A stretch of 48,701 nt of DNA from Candidatus Abyssobacteria bacterium SURF_5 (lineage in GTDB: Bacteria > Abyssobacteria > SURF-5): contig QZKU01000022.1 of NCBI GenBank assembly GCA_003598085.1, positions 1-48,701 of the forward strand, in the 5' to 3' direction. Each line of letters begins with the position of its first letter. Positions within the stretch are counted from its first letter, which is position 1. Shown one piece after another: positions 31,176 to 39,084 of the stretch. A program made the position numbers and the translations under genes. The notes beneath the pieces are model-generated. The model saw only the letters and a program-made list of their open reading frames with translations, was not told where the DNA came from and did no database searches.

Positions 31176-32402
31176 CTATTCCATTTCAGCAGCGCCGGCT
31201 GGTTTCGCGCTCAGAAAATCGTCCACTATCTTCTCAAACTCATCAATTGTGCGCTCCCAATCCCACTTCTCTTTCACCGTCCGATACGCTTTCTCGACCA
31301 TCAGATTCGCCGCATCGGACGGATCCAGAAACTCGCTGACAACTGCCGCGAACGCTTTCGGCTCGCGAGGCGCAAGGCGTCCGGTCACTCCATCGACAAC
31401 GGTCTCGCGAACGCCGCCTTCACCGACCGCGACAACCGGAATTTTGCGAAGGGCTGCTTCGAGCGGAGTGAAGCCGAACGGCTCGCGAATCGGCGCGTAC
31501 ACAAAAGCCTTCGCCTCCTCATAATACCTGTGCAGTTGCTCCTCGGAAACGTTGCCGGCGAAGGTGACTTTCACCCCCAGCCGGTCGGCAAGCTTCCGCA
31601 CATAGCTCTGATACGACCCCGAAACTTTGTTGAAGATAATGACCAACTCGGGCCGTTTACCCGCTTCTATCTCGGCAAGCGCCTGAATAAGAAAATCCTG
31701 CGCTTTCCAGCGATTCAATTGGCCGACGCACAACACATAATTCCGCCGCGTCGCAACCTCGTCCCGAGAACCGTTCCCGGAGACTCCCTGATAAAGAACC
31801 TCTGAATCGAGCCCGTATTTCTCGCGTATCGTTTTTTGAGTGAAGCACGAATTGGTCAGGATCAGGCCGGCACTGCGCATGTTGTTCCTCTCGAGCATTC
31901 TGAGAATGCCGTGGTAAGGCGAAAGCAAAGCAAGAAGAAACGCGCGCATCTTCTCCCTGATGCCCGAGTAGCGCGGATGCGGCTCATTGATAAACCGGTA
32001 AAGTTCGTGACAATAGTAAATGGAGGGGGTTTTCAGAAAACGGGCCAGAAAAGGACACTGCGTGTACTTGCAATTATGGATGAGCACGAGGTCGTAGCCT
32101 CCCGCATCAATCTGGCGCGCGACTCTTTTCGTCGCCGCACGAAGCCGCGCAAGTTCCACAAGCGCCAGCGGAGAAAAAAGCAGAGCCTGCTCGCCTAGAG
32201 GAAACCAGAGGTTGAATCGGAAGGTGAAGACGTTGTTTGCCACTTTTGACAACGGCAGGAATTCCTGGCTTTCTTCAAAGCTATAAACGTCTATCTCCGC
32301 TCCCCGTTTTCTCAAGCGGCTGCAAAACTCGTAGATCGACCGCTTGCTCCCGCCGGAGGCGATATTATGGAAAACGGCTATTTTCCAGTTTCTTCCCCGC
32401 AT
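31176..32402 (-). CDS. GT4-like family glycosyltransferase
   Basis: A 408-residue GT-B enzyme. KIAVFHNIASGGSKRSIYEF at the N-terminus resembles the group with a glycine-rich GGS loop after the first strand. The donor half contains NYVLCVGQLNRWKAQDFLIQAL (about 240-261), VTFAGNVSEEQL and PIREPFGFTPLEAALRKIPVVAVGEGGVRE with the E-x7-E motif. It differs clearly from the flanking glycosyltransferases, so it is not a recent duplicate. It is separated from the upstream gene by 9 bp and from the downstream one by 1 bp. It should add one sugar of the repeat unit from a nucleotide donor. Confidence 0.88.
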   Translation of the reverse strand: MRGRNWKIAVFHNIASGGSKRSIYEFCSRLRKRGAEIDVYSFEESQEFLPLSKVANNVFTFRFNLWFPLGEQALLFSPLALVELARLRAATKRVARQIDAGGYDLVLIHNCKYTQCPFLARFLKTPSIYYCHELYRFINEPHPRYSGIREKMRAFLLALLSPYHGILRMLERNNMRSAGLILTNSCFTQKTIREKYGLDSEVLYQGVSGNGSRDEVATRRNYVLCVGQLNRWKAQDFLIQALAEIEAGKRPELVIIFNKVSGSYQSYVRKLADRLGVKVTFAGNVSEEQLHRYYEEAKAFVYAPIREPFGFTPLEAALRKIPVVAVGEGGVRETVVDGVTGRLAPREPKAFAAVVSEFLDPSDAANLMVEKAYRTVKEKWDWERTIDEFEKIVDDFLSAKPAGAAEME

Positions 32403-32411
32403 TGGATGCGC

Positions 32412-33611
32412 TCACTCGTTTCCAGGCACGCGCGTGCACAATCCGGCAAATAGATCAATCGTTTTTCGCGCGATCTCCGGCCAGGCAAACTCGGATGACG
32501 ACTCCCGCTCGAGTCCCTTTCGCGCCAGCTCGCCCCTCAACTGGTCATCCTGCAAAAGCCGAATCATCCCTTCTTTCAGTGCTTTCTTATCGCCCGTCTT
32601 TACAACGAGCGACGTTTGCTCGGGAAGCGCGACATCAAGAAAACACGGCAAATCCGAAATGAGCGTGGCCTTCCCGAATGCATACGCCAGGTGCAAAGCG
32701 CCGGAAGTCGTTCCGGAAAGATAGGGGAGTATCACAACATCGACGTCTTGAAAAATCTTCCAGATCTCTTCGTTCGATATGTAGCCCGGCAGCAACCGCG
32801 CCGACTCAAATCCCTTGGCCCTTTCGATAAGGTCCTCATCGCCTGGATTCACCACCCCTGCGATGACCGTATTAAAATGATGTCCTTCAATTTGCATTTC
32901 CTTGCACGCTTCAATGAATAATTCCAGCCCCTTATGGCGCTTGAAGCCGAAGAAAAGAATCGTAGGATGCTCGTTGCCGGGATGAGCTTCGGCGGCTGTG
33001 TTCTTCGAAAAAGTAGTGAACAAGAGATAATTGCCGTGGGGAATTACCTCCATCCTTGAACGGGGAATCGCACGCTCCTCTTCAAGCAGCCGGGCCGTCC
33101 GTTCGTTATGCACGATAACGGCGTCGCTTTTCCGGAGCAGAAAATCCGCCGATCTTCTCTCCATCGGCGATATCGAGGCGATTCTTTCACGGTTCACTTC
33201 ATGGACCGTTCTGACGATCTTTATTTGCAGGAGTTTGAACAAAAAATGAAGGAAAAGGTCCAAATACCAATGTTCGGTCGTGCTGTGAATATGAGCGGTT
33301 CGTATCTTGTTTCTCTTGAGCACAAAAACATATCGCGCAAAGTTCAGCAGAGTGATGAGCAGCCGAATAATCCTGTTTCTGTTGTACGGAGACAAAATGA
33401 AAATCTCCACCTCCGGCGCCAGCAGATCGAATTCCTTTTCTCCCGCTTCCTTGGTGGTGAAAATGAGAGTCAGGATGAGTTTGCCAATGCCTCTGTCTTT
33501 AACCAGCGCATTACACAACTGGGTCGTATAATGATAATGGCCTTCCCTGGGAACCGGAACAACGACCGTTGCGTTCAACGGCCGCGTGTCTTTTTGAGAA
33601 GCCTCTTTCAT
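32412..33611 (-). CDS. GT4-like family glycosyltransferase
   Basis: A 399-residue GT-B-type enzyme. The N-terminal half (VVVPVPREGHYHYTTQLCNALVK, then KIRTAHIHSTTEHWYLDLFLHFLF) and VRTVHEVNRERI suit a lipid-linked acceptor domain with amphipathic helices near residues 85-130. The donor half has ILFFGFKRHKGLELFIEA, LLPGYISNEEIW and VVILPYLSGTTSGALHLAYAFGKATLIS. In the last of these, the usual E-x7-E is replaced by S-G-T-T-S-G-A, a known variation in some GT4-like proteins. The start codon overlaps the upstream stop as ATGA. It is likely to add a sugar in repeat-unit assembly; the missing first Glu makes the assignment slightly less certain. Confidence 0.82.
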   Translation of the reverse strand: MKEASQKDTRPLNATVVVPVPREGHYHYTTQLCNALVKDRGIGKLILTLIFTTKEAGEKEFDLLAPEVEIFILSPYNRNRIIRLLITLLNFARYVFVLKRNKIRTAHIHSTTEHWYLDLFLHFLFKLLQIKIVRTVHEVNRERIASISPMERRSADFLLRKSDAVIVHNERTARLLEEERAIPRSRMEVIPHGNYLLFTTFSKNTAAEAHPGNEHPTILFFGFKRHKGLELFIEACKEMQIEGHHFNTVIAGVVNPGDEDLIERAKGFESARLLPGYISNEEIWKIFQDVDVVILPYLSGTTSGALHLAYAFGKATLISDLPCFLDVALPEQTSLVVKTGDKKALKEGMIRLLQDDQLRGELARKGLERESSSEFAWPEIARKTIDLFAGLCTRVPGNE

Positions 33612-34753
33612 CCGTTCACAACCGTCTTATAAACTTCCATTGTTTTGGTTGCAGCCGTCTCCCAGGAAAATTCGTGAGCGCGTTTAAGAGAGCGCTCTCT
33701 GAGCGCTTGCGAAAGAGCATTGTCCGAGAGCACGGCAAGCAGCGCTTTTTTCATTTCCTCCCGGTTGGTGGGCTCGAAAAGAAGGCCGGCATCTCCAACA
33801 ATTTCGGGCAGCGAACAGGCATTGGAGGTGACGACGGGGATCCCGCACGCCATGGCCTCAATCACCGGTATCCCGAAGCCCTCGAGCAACGAAGGAAGCA
33901 CAAACAAATCAGCGCCGTTATAGAAGGAAGGCATGTCTTCCTGGGGAATATATCCCATGCATTTAATGCTTTCCTCGAGATTCAATTGCGCGATCTTCCT
34001 GAATATCGTGTTGAAGAACCATCCACGCGCTCCGACAAGAACCAGGCGGTGAGGAATCCGGTGGTCCCGCTTGATGGAACCGAAAATTTCTATTAACCTC
34101 TCCACGTTCTTATTCGGTTGGAACGTCCCGACAAAAAGGATATACGGCCCTTCAATGCCATGTTTCTGCAGCGTTCTCGCTACGGCATCCCTGTCTTCAA
34201 GCATCCGGTATATGGGAGAAATCCCGTGGTAGATGACTGCAACTTTTTCTTCGGCTACCTCCAGGTACGTGCAGATGTCTTTCTTGGAAAATTCAGATAC
34301 CGTAACGATTTTGTCGGCCTGGCGGGCCGATCGCGTCGTGTGCCTTTTCTTGAATTCCACCCATTCCGGTCTCAGGGAATCGGGAGTACGCATATAAGCC
34401 ATGTCGTGGATGGTCACCACACTCTTGCCTCGAGACACCCGGGGCACAAGGTCGTCCAGTCCGTGAAAAATATCGAATTTACCGGCAGCAAGCTCGATGG
34501 GAACCAGCCAATCGCGAAACACCTGCGGCGGAATCCGGCTGATTTTTGTCTCCATTCGGGCGCCGTTGAATTGCGAAAGGAATTTCCGGCATTCAGCAAG
34601 ATGGCGGCCCTTCAGAAAATTCGCGAACAGCACGAAGTCGTGCCCGTCCCCCAGCGACAACAGCCGCAGGGCGAGATGGTAAATGTACCAGTAGACGCCT
34701 GCTTTCTCCGTCCCGTCCAGGCAGTTTCTTGTCACATCTAAAATGATTCTCAT
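33608..34753 (-). CDS. GT4 family glycosyltransferase, tandem paralog A
   Basis: A 381-residue GT4 enzyme. RIILDVTRNCLDGTEKAGVYWYIYHLA begins the acceptor domain; FDIFHGLDDLVP, VVTIHDMAYMR and ADKIVTVSEFSKKDI follow. The donor half shows YILFVGTFQPNKNVERLIE, CMGYIPQEDMPSFYNGADLFVLPSLLEGFGIPVIEAMA with E-x7-E, and CSLPEIVGDAGLLFEP. I chose the ATG at 34753, with AGGA just upstream; the frame extends to 34843 without a ribosome site. It is closely similar along its whole length to the next gene upstream (34783-35931), so the two arose by tandem duplication. Likely role is adding related sugars at two positions of the repeat unit. Confidence 0.9.
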   Translation of the reverse strand: MRIILDVTRNCLDGTEKAGVYWYIYHLALRLLSLGDGHDFVLFANFLKGRHLAECRKFLSQFNGARMETKISRIPPQVFRDWLVPIELAAGKFDIFHGLDDLVPRVSRGKSVVTIHDMAYMRTPDSLRPEWVEFKKRHTTRSARQADKIVTVSEFSKKDICTYLEVAEEKVAVIYHGISPIYRMLEDRDAVARTLQKHGIEGPYILFVGTFQPNKNVERLIEIFGSIKRDHRIPHRLVLVGARGWFFNTIFRKIAQLNLEESIKCMGYIPQEDMPSFYNGADLFVLPSLLEGFGIPVIEAMACGIPVVTSNACSLPEIVGDAGLLFEPTNREEMKKALLAVLSDNALSQALRERSLKRAHEFSWETAATKTMEVYKTVVNG

Positions 34754-34782
34754 GTATCCTACCGCGGCGTGGAGCCGGCAGG

Positions 34783-35931
34783 TCACGCCGAAGAGCAAAC
34801 TTTCTGATAAACGCCCAATGTTGCCATCGCGGCCTTTTCCCACGTAAATTCCGCAGCCCGCTTCTTGCCCGACTCTCTGAGCCGGTCTGCAAAGGAACGG
34901 TCGCTGATGATCTTGAAGATGCCTTCCGCTATCTGCTCGACTTCGGTGGGATCAACAAGAAGCGCCGCCCCGTCTGCAATCTCCGGGAGTGAACAAACGT
35001 TCGACGTCAACACCGGAACCCCCGACGCCATCGCCTCGAGTACCGGCATGCCGAACCCCTCATGCAGCGACGGAAAAACAAACGCGTCCGCCCCGGCATA
35101 CAGGAGCGGCATATCCTCTTGCGGAACGGGTCCCGTACAAGTTATTACCTTTTCCAAACCGAGTTCATGAATCCTGTTGAACGTGCCCTCGAAGCGCCAT
35201 CCTTTCGCGCCGACCAGCACCAACTGGTGAGGAATCGATTCCTGCTTCCTTAGCCGATAATACGCCTCGATCAGGCGGTCGATGTTCTTGTGCGGCCAAA
35301 AGGTGCCGATGTAAAGCAAATACGGTTTCTTCACAGAATAAGAAGCGAGGGCTTTGGCAATCAGCTCTTCGTTATCCAGTTGTCGATATAATGGATCGAC
35401 CCCGTGATGTATGACCGTTATCTTGTCAGGCGGCAGATTCAAATGGGCTGAAGCCTCCCGCTTCGTGAATTCGGAAACTGCAATGATGTGATGCGCCCTC
35501 TTCGTAGACGCCGTAGTTATCTTCTCATTCGCTTGTATCCATTCCTTCTTCAGCAAATGCGGAATCCGCCGGTAGGCGAGGTCGTGAAGAGTCACAATCC
35601 GTTTCGCTGAACGAGTGGGGGGAACGTAATCAACCATTCCATGAAAAACGTCAACCGGCCCGACCGCCAGTTCTATCGGCAATCCCAGACTCCTCCACAC
35701 CTGCGGGGGAATGCGGCTTATCCGTTCTCTGAAGGAGGCGTCCGGAAATAAAGAAAAGAATTCCCTCGTCGTTTCGAGATGTTTTCCCTTGATGAAGTTC
35801 GCGAACAGCACGTATTCATTCTTCGAATCCGCCTTCAAGAGATTCGAGACAATGTAGTATATGTACCAGTAATAGCCGGCTTTGCCGGCGCCCGGTGAGC
35901 AGGCCCTCAAAACATCAAGCGCGATCTTCAT
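34783..35931 (-). CDS. GT4 family glycosyltransferase, tandem paralog B
   Basis: A 382-residue GT4 enzyme nearly co-linear with paralog A. Shared text includes KAGYYWYIYYIV, SRIPPQVWR, VDVFHGMVDYVPP, RIVTLHDLAYRR, AHHIIAVSEFTKREA, YLLYIGTFWPHKNIDRLIEAY, PVPQEDMPLLYAGADAFVFPSLHEGFGMPVLEAMASG (E-x7-E) and CSLPEIADGAALLVDP. Divergence is spread across both domains, so donor and acceptor choice may have shifted. One base separates the upstream glycosyltransferase stop from this start, and 29 bp lie before paralog A. It is probably translationally coupled with the rest of the glycosyltransferase run. Confidence 0.9.
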   Translation of the reverse strand: MKIALDVLRACSPGAGKAGYYWYIYYIVSNLLKADSKNEYVLFANFIKGKHLETTREFFSLFPDASFRERISRIPPQVWRSLGLPIELAVGPVDVFHGMVDYVPPTRSAKRIVTLHDLAYRRIPHLLKKEWIQANEKITTASTKRAHHIIAVSEFTKREASAHLNLPPDKITVIHHGVDPLYRQLDNEELIAKALASYSVKKPYLLYIGTFWPHKNIDRLIEAYYRLRKQESIPHQLVLVGAKGWRFEGTFNRIHELGLEKVITCTGPVPQEDMPLLYAGADAFVFPSLHEGFGMPVLEAMASGVPVLTSNVCSLPEIADGAALLVDPTEVEQIAEGIFKIISDRSFADRLRESGKKRAAEFTWEKAAMATLGVYQKVCSSA

Positions 35932-35932
35932 C

Positions 35933-37144
35933 TCAGTTATTCGATGCGCTCCTCTTGGTCAACACCTGCGTGTATATGCCCAGGATTCGCTTCATATGGG
36001 CTTCGGCCGTATATTCTTGCTCCGCCCGCTGTCTTCCCTTGATCCCCATCTCGTTTGCCCGCTGCCTATTTTGCAGCACAATTCTGAGCTTGTCCGCCAG
36101 GTCGGTCGAATTATTCGGCTCAAAAAGGAGGCCGGTTTCTCCGTCCACTATTATTTCGGGTATTCCTCCGACGCGGCTGCCAATAACCGGTCGTCCTGCC
36201 GCCATCGCTTCCAGAAGCACAAGCGGGCAGTTTTCGAGGATCGTTGCGGGCAGAACAAGCACAGTAGCGCGGGTATAATATTGCTTCAGACGCTCGGGCG
36301 GCACTCCTCCGGTAAACCGCACGCATTCCTGAAGCCCCAATTCCTTCGACAGCTTGAGCAACTCTTCTTCGGCGGGCCCGCTGCCGACGATATCTGCAGT
36401 CAGCTCCGGCACATCCTTGAGCACCTCCCGCAACGCCCTCAGAAGCACATGCACTCCTTTTCCCGGAAACAGGCTTCCGATGAAAAGAATTTTTGGGGCG
36501 CCGTCCGGGACGGGGCTTGCTTCAACGTCAAGCCGGCTCACGAAATTGGGTACGTGCTCCGTTGCGATCCCAAGATGAGAAAAGATTTCACCAAGCGCCT
36601 TGCTCGGCACTATCACCCGGTCGAACCGCCTTCGCAAAAGAAACTCGAGCGCCTTTCGCGCCGGCAGACGAAACCAGAAGCTCCGCCTGCCGAGGCACCC
36701 GATCCTCAGGCAGTGCATCCCATGACCCAGCAAACATACTTCTCCCGTAACATCGATGCCGCTTCCGTTGGGGCAGACGATGCGGCAGTCATGAATCGTC
36801 TGAACCAGCGGCAGAGCCAGAGGAATTGCGGAAATGATGGATAAAGGAAAAAGGAGGTTATTATGCAGATGCACGAGGTCAGGCTTTGCCTCGCTCAACA
36901 GCGCCCGGAATTCTGAAATCAGCCCGGGATGAAAATAGACTCGTTTGAATCGTCCCGTCCTCTCAAGATCGCCGGCACTCCTGAGAATCCGGGCGCCCCG
37001 GTCCAGAGCGGCAACCGCCTTGTCCTGGCAGGCGACCGTGAAGACTTCGTGTCCCAAAGCCTCCAGCCTGCAGGCAAGTTCTCGTCGATACTGCTCAGCC
37101 CCTCCAAGCACATTGGAATCGTCATGAAACATTAATACTTTCAT
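35933..37144 (-). CDS. GT4 family glycosyltransferase
   Basis: A 403-residue GT4 enzyme. VLMFHDDSNVLGGAEQYRRELA carries the GGAE loop typical of this family, and PDLVHLHNN and VQTIHDCRIVCPNGSG follow with a Cys-rich stretch (ICPNG, CLLGHGMHCLRIGC) near residues 125-150 that is common in this subgroup. The donor half has ILFIGSLFPGKGVHVLLRAL, VRFTGGVPPERL and ENCPLVLLEAMAAGRPVIGSRVGGIPE with E-x7-E. It begins 26 bp after the phosphodiesterase-like gene. It should transfer one sugar during repeat-unit assembly at the cytoplasmic membrane face. Confidence 0.9.
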   Translation of the reverse strand: MKVLMFHDDSNVLGGAEQYRRELACRLEALGHEVFTVACQDKAVAALDRGARILRSAGDLERTGRFKRVYFHPGLISEFRALLSEAKPDLVHLHNNLLFPLSIISAIPLALPLVQTIHDCRIVCPNGSGIDVTGEVCLLGHGMHCLRIGCLGRRSFWFRLPARKALEFLLRRRFDRVIVPSKALGEIFSHLGIATEHVPNFVSRLDVEASPVPDGAPKILFIGSLFPGKGVHVLLRALREVLKDVPELTADIVGSGPAEEELLKLSKELGLQECVRFTGGVPPERLKQYYTRATVLVLPATILENCPLVLLEAMAAGRPVIGSRVGGIPEIIVDGETGLLFEPNNSTDLADKLRIVLQNRQRANEMGIKGRQRAEQEYTAEAHMKRILGIYTQVLTKRSASNN

Positions 37145-37170
37145 TTTTTGAGGACGGAATTTTTCAACGT

Positions 37171-38880
37171 CTAATCGATATATCCCAGGCCCTTTAAACG
37201 TCGCCGTATATCGGCTTCTTCCTCAGCCGGCGTGCCGTCGCCCGGCTCGCTTTCGGCCGCAAACACGTGGTCTCCCTCCTCGACCCTCACCGGCTTGAAA
37301 ATTATCGGATGGTCGGAAAGGAAATCGTTTTGGAAAGCCTCGGCAATAACCTTGCCATCCATGTCTTCCGGCACGGGAAGGCCCAGCAAATGCATTATTG
37401 TGGGAGCCATGTCCTCTATATGCGCATCCTGAATTCCGGCCCCCTTCTTCGCGTTGCGATCCCTCATGAAAAAGATGCCGTTCATACGGTGAATAGCGGG
37501 GCTGAAATCGGCCGGTTTCTCAAAAATCGGTTTGCCGAACAACTCGCCTCGCGGAAGTATCGCCGTCGCGCGGGTGACAAATTGGATATCGGGCGCAAGC
37601 TCCATGCACGGGCCGGCGTAAATCTCCTCGCGGCGGTAGGCTTTTTCAACCACGCGCTCGCCGTCGTGGTCCCTCAGGTTCTGGAGCTTCCGGATTATCT
37701 CGTCGCGGAGCCTCTCGTATTCCTCGCCGGATGCTACGATTCCCTCCGGCTCTCTGCCCTTCACGTTGAGGTAGATCACCTCTTCGCCGCCCGTCCAGCT
37801 CGAATACGCCCTGGTCCTCGTCCAATCGATGACCGGCGGCGCTTCCGTCGCGTCTCTTGCCGGTTTGAGAAACTTCAGGTTGCGCGCCCTGATCCGGCTG
37901 AGCATTCCAACAATTCTCTCGCCAAGAATCTTCCTCATGAGCGGTCCAACAAGGAAATTGCGAAGCGCTCTCAGTGGACTGAGCCTGAACGAGCCGCCCT
38001 TCTTCAACACCAGCAAGCCCTCGTCCCGAAGCCATCTGTTCACATAAAATTTTTCGTGGATCGGGCCGAACCCGTGGTCGGACATGATAATGACCGACGT
38101 GTCTTCGTCAAGCGTGGAAATGATGTCTCCAATGAGATCGTCGACGAGTTCGTAGGAAGTTTCGATCAGGCCGCGGAACTTTGCGCATTTCTCGGGAAAC
38201 TGTTTCTGGTATTCAGGAATCGTGTATTTCCACGCGACGTGCGCCACCTTATCCGTGATCGAAAACATGACCATCGCGAAGTCCCATGCATTCTTGCTCA
38301 TCAGAAGCTTGGCCGCCTCGTGCACCTTGCGGGTGCCGTGAACCATGCTCTGATACGCCAAAACTTCGTCGCCGGTATTCAGAAAGACATCCACCGCATC
38401 CGTGTCTATCGGATAATCCCCGAGCGCTGCGATAAGCTCCATGTGCAGCTCCGGTGGATGCGTGAACACGCTCATCGGGCTGGGCGTGAGCAGGCCGCCA
38501 ACCAGAAACCCGTTGACTTTTTCCGGCGGATACGTAACCGGCACATTCACCACGATCACTCTCTTACCCTGCTCGCTCAAAAGGTTCCAGAGGGTTTTCG
38601 CCTTGATCGATTTCGCGCTGATGACAGGGCGGGCATAGCTGTTCGGCTTCTTCTCCATGAAGAAATAGACACCGTGCTTGCCGGGCTTTTTCCCCGTCAT
38701 GAAGGAGCTCCAGGCGACCGAACTGTTCGGAGGAATCGTCGACACCAGTGTGCCGTGCGCCGATTCTTTCAGAAGGCGCGCGAAATTCTTCAGGCGCCCC
38801 TTCTTGATCATCGGCGATATAATGTCAAAAGTGGCCCCGTCTACGCCGATTACAACAACTTTTTTCTTTCTCTGATCCAC
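37171..38880 (-). CDS. type I phosphodiesterase-like protein, alkaline phosphatase superfamily, second copy
   Basis: A 569-residue paralog of the protein at 16262-17920. VVVIGVDGATFDIISPMI supplies the metal Asp. TIPPNSSVAWSSFMTG with GKKPGKHGVY carries the nucleophile region, and VIIMSDHGFGPIHEKFYVNRW further metal ligands; AIHRMNGIFFMRDRN and a GLGYID end follow. It has no membrane segment. I set the start at a GTG at 38880, preceded by GGAG at six bases. The in-frame ATG at 38910 lies inside the terminal inverted repeat of the adjacent repeat element and so may not be original. It heads the glycosyltransferase run after the repeat. A role in phospho-group chemistry of the polymer is plausible but unproven. 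Confidence 0.87.
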   Translation of the reverse strand: MDQRKKKVVVIGVDGATFDIISPMIKKGRLKNFARLLKESAHGTLVSTIPPNSSVAWSSFMTGKKPGKHGVYFFMEKKPNSYARPVISAKSIKAKTLWNLLSEQGKRVIVVNVPVTYPPEKVNGFLVGGLLTPSPMSVFTHPPELHMELIAALGDYPIDTDAVDVFLNTGDEVLAYQSMVHGTRKVHEAAKLLMSKNAWDFAMVMFSITDKVAHVAWKYTIPEYQKQFPEKCAKFRGLIETSYELVDDLIGDIISTLDEDTSVIIMSDHGFGPIHEKFYVNRWLRDEGLLVLKKGGSFRLSPLRALRNFLVGPLMRKILGERIVGMLSRIRARNLKFLKPARDATEAPPVIDWTRTRAYSSWTGGEEVIYLNVKGREPEGIVASGEEYERLRDEIIRKLQNLRDHDGERVVEKAYRREEIYAGPCMELAPDIQFVTRATAILPRGELFGKPIFEKPADFSPAIHRMNGIFFMRDRNAKKGAGIQDAHIEDMAPTIMHLLGLPVPEDMDGKVIAEAFQNDFLSDHPIIFKPVRVEEGDHVFAAESEPGDGTPAEEEADIRRRLKGLGYID

Positions 38881-38900
38881 TTGTTTCTCCAGGCGCCTGC

Positions 38901-39073
38901 CTAATGCCATTCACTTAAGGCGAGGCCGACTGCTTTTTGTACGAATTGCATTCTGCCGCTCCCTTGAATTTCCCCCTTTGGAAAAGGGGGACTAAGGGGG
39001 ATTCTAGACCGCGATGTTGTTTGTGTCGCATTTCATACATCCTCTTTCGAGGTGCTTAAATGAATGGCATTAG
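38901..39073. repeat. 173-bp element with 19-bp terminal inverted repeats and an internal REP-like palindrome
   Basis: CTAATGCCATTCACTTAAG at 38901-38919 and CTTAAATGAATGGCATTAG at 39055-39073 are inverted copies with one mismatch in 19. Inside lies a perfect palindrome TCCCCCTTT-GGA-AAAGGGGGA (38971-38991), followed by a second AAGGGGGATT. The internal palindrome is of a type scattered through many bacterial genomes. No coding capacity is visible. The element fills almost the whole gap between the radical SAM and phosphodiesterase genes, and its left end supplies an ATG in frame with the latter. Confidence 0.65.
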
Positions 39074-39084
39074 CCGGTCGCTCG

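Noticed and set aside
37267-38904. 545-codon plus-strand open frame
   Set aside because: It is antisense to the phosphodiesterase-like gene, whose motifs are unmistakable; the plus-strand translation is His/Arg-rich with no family features.
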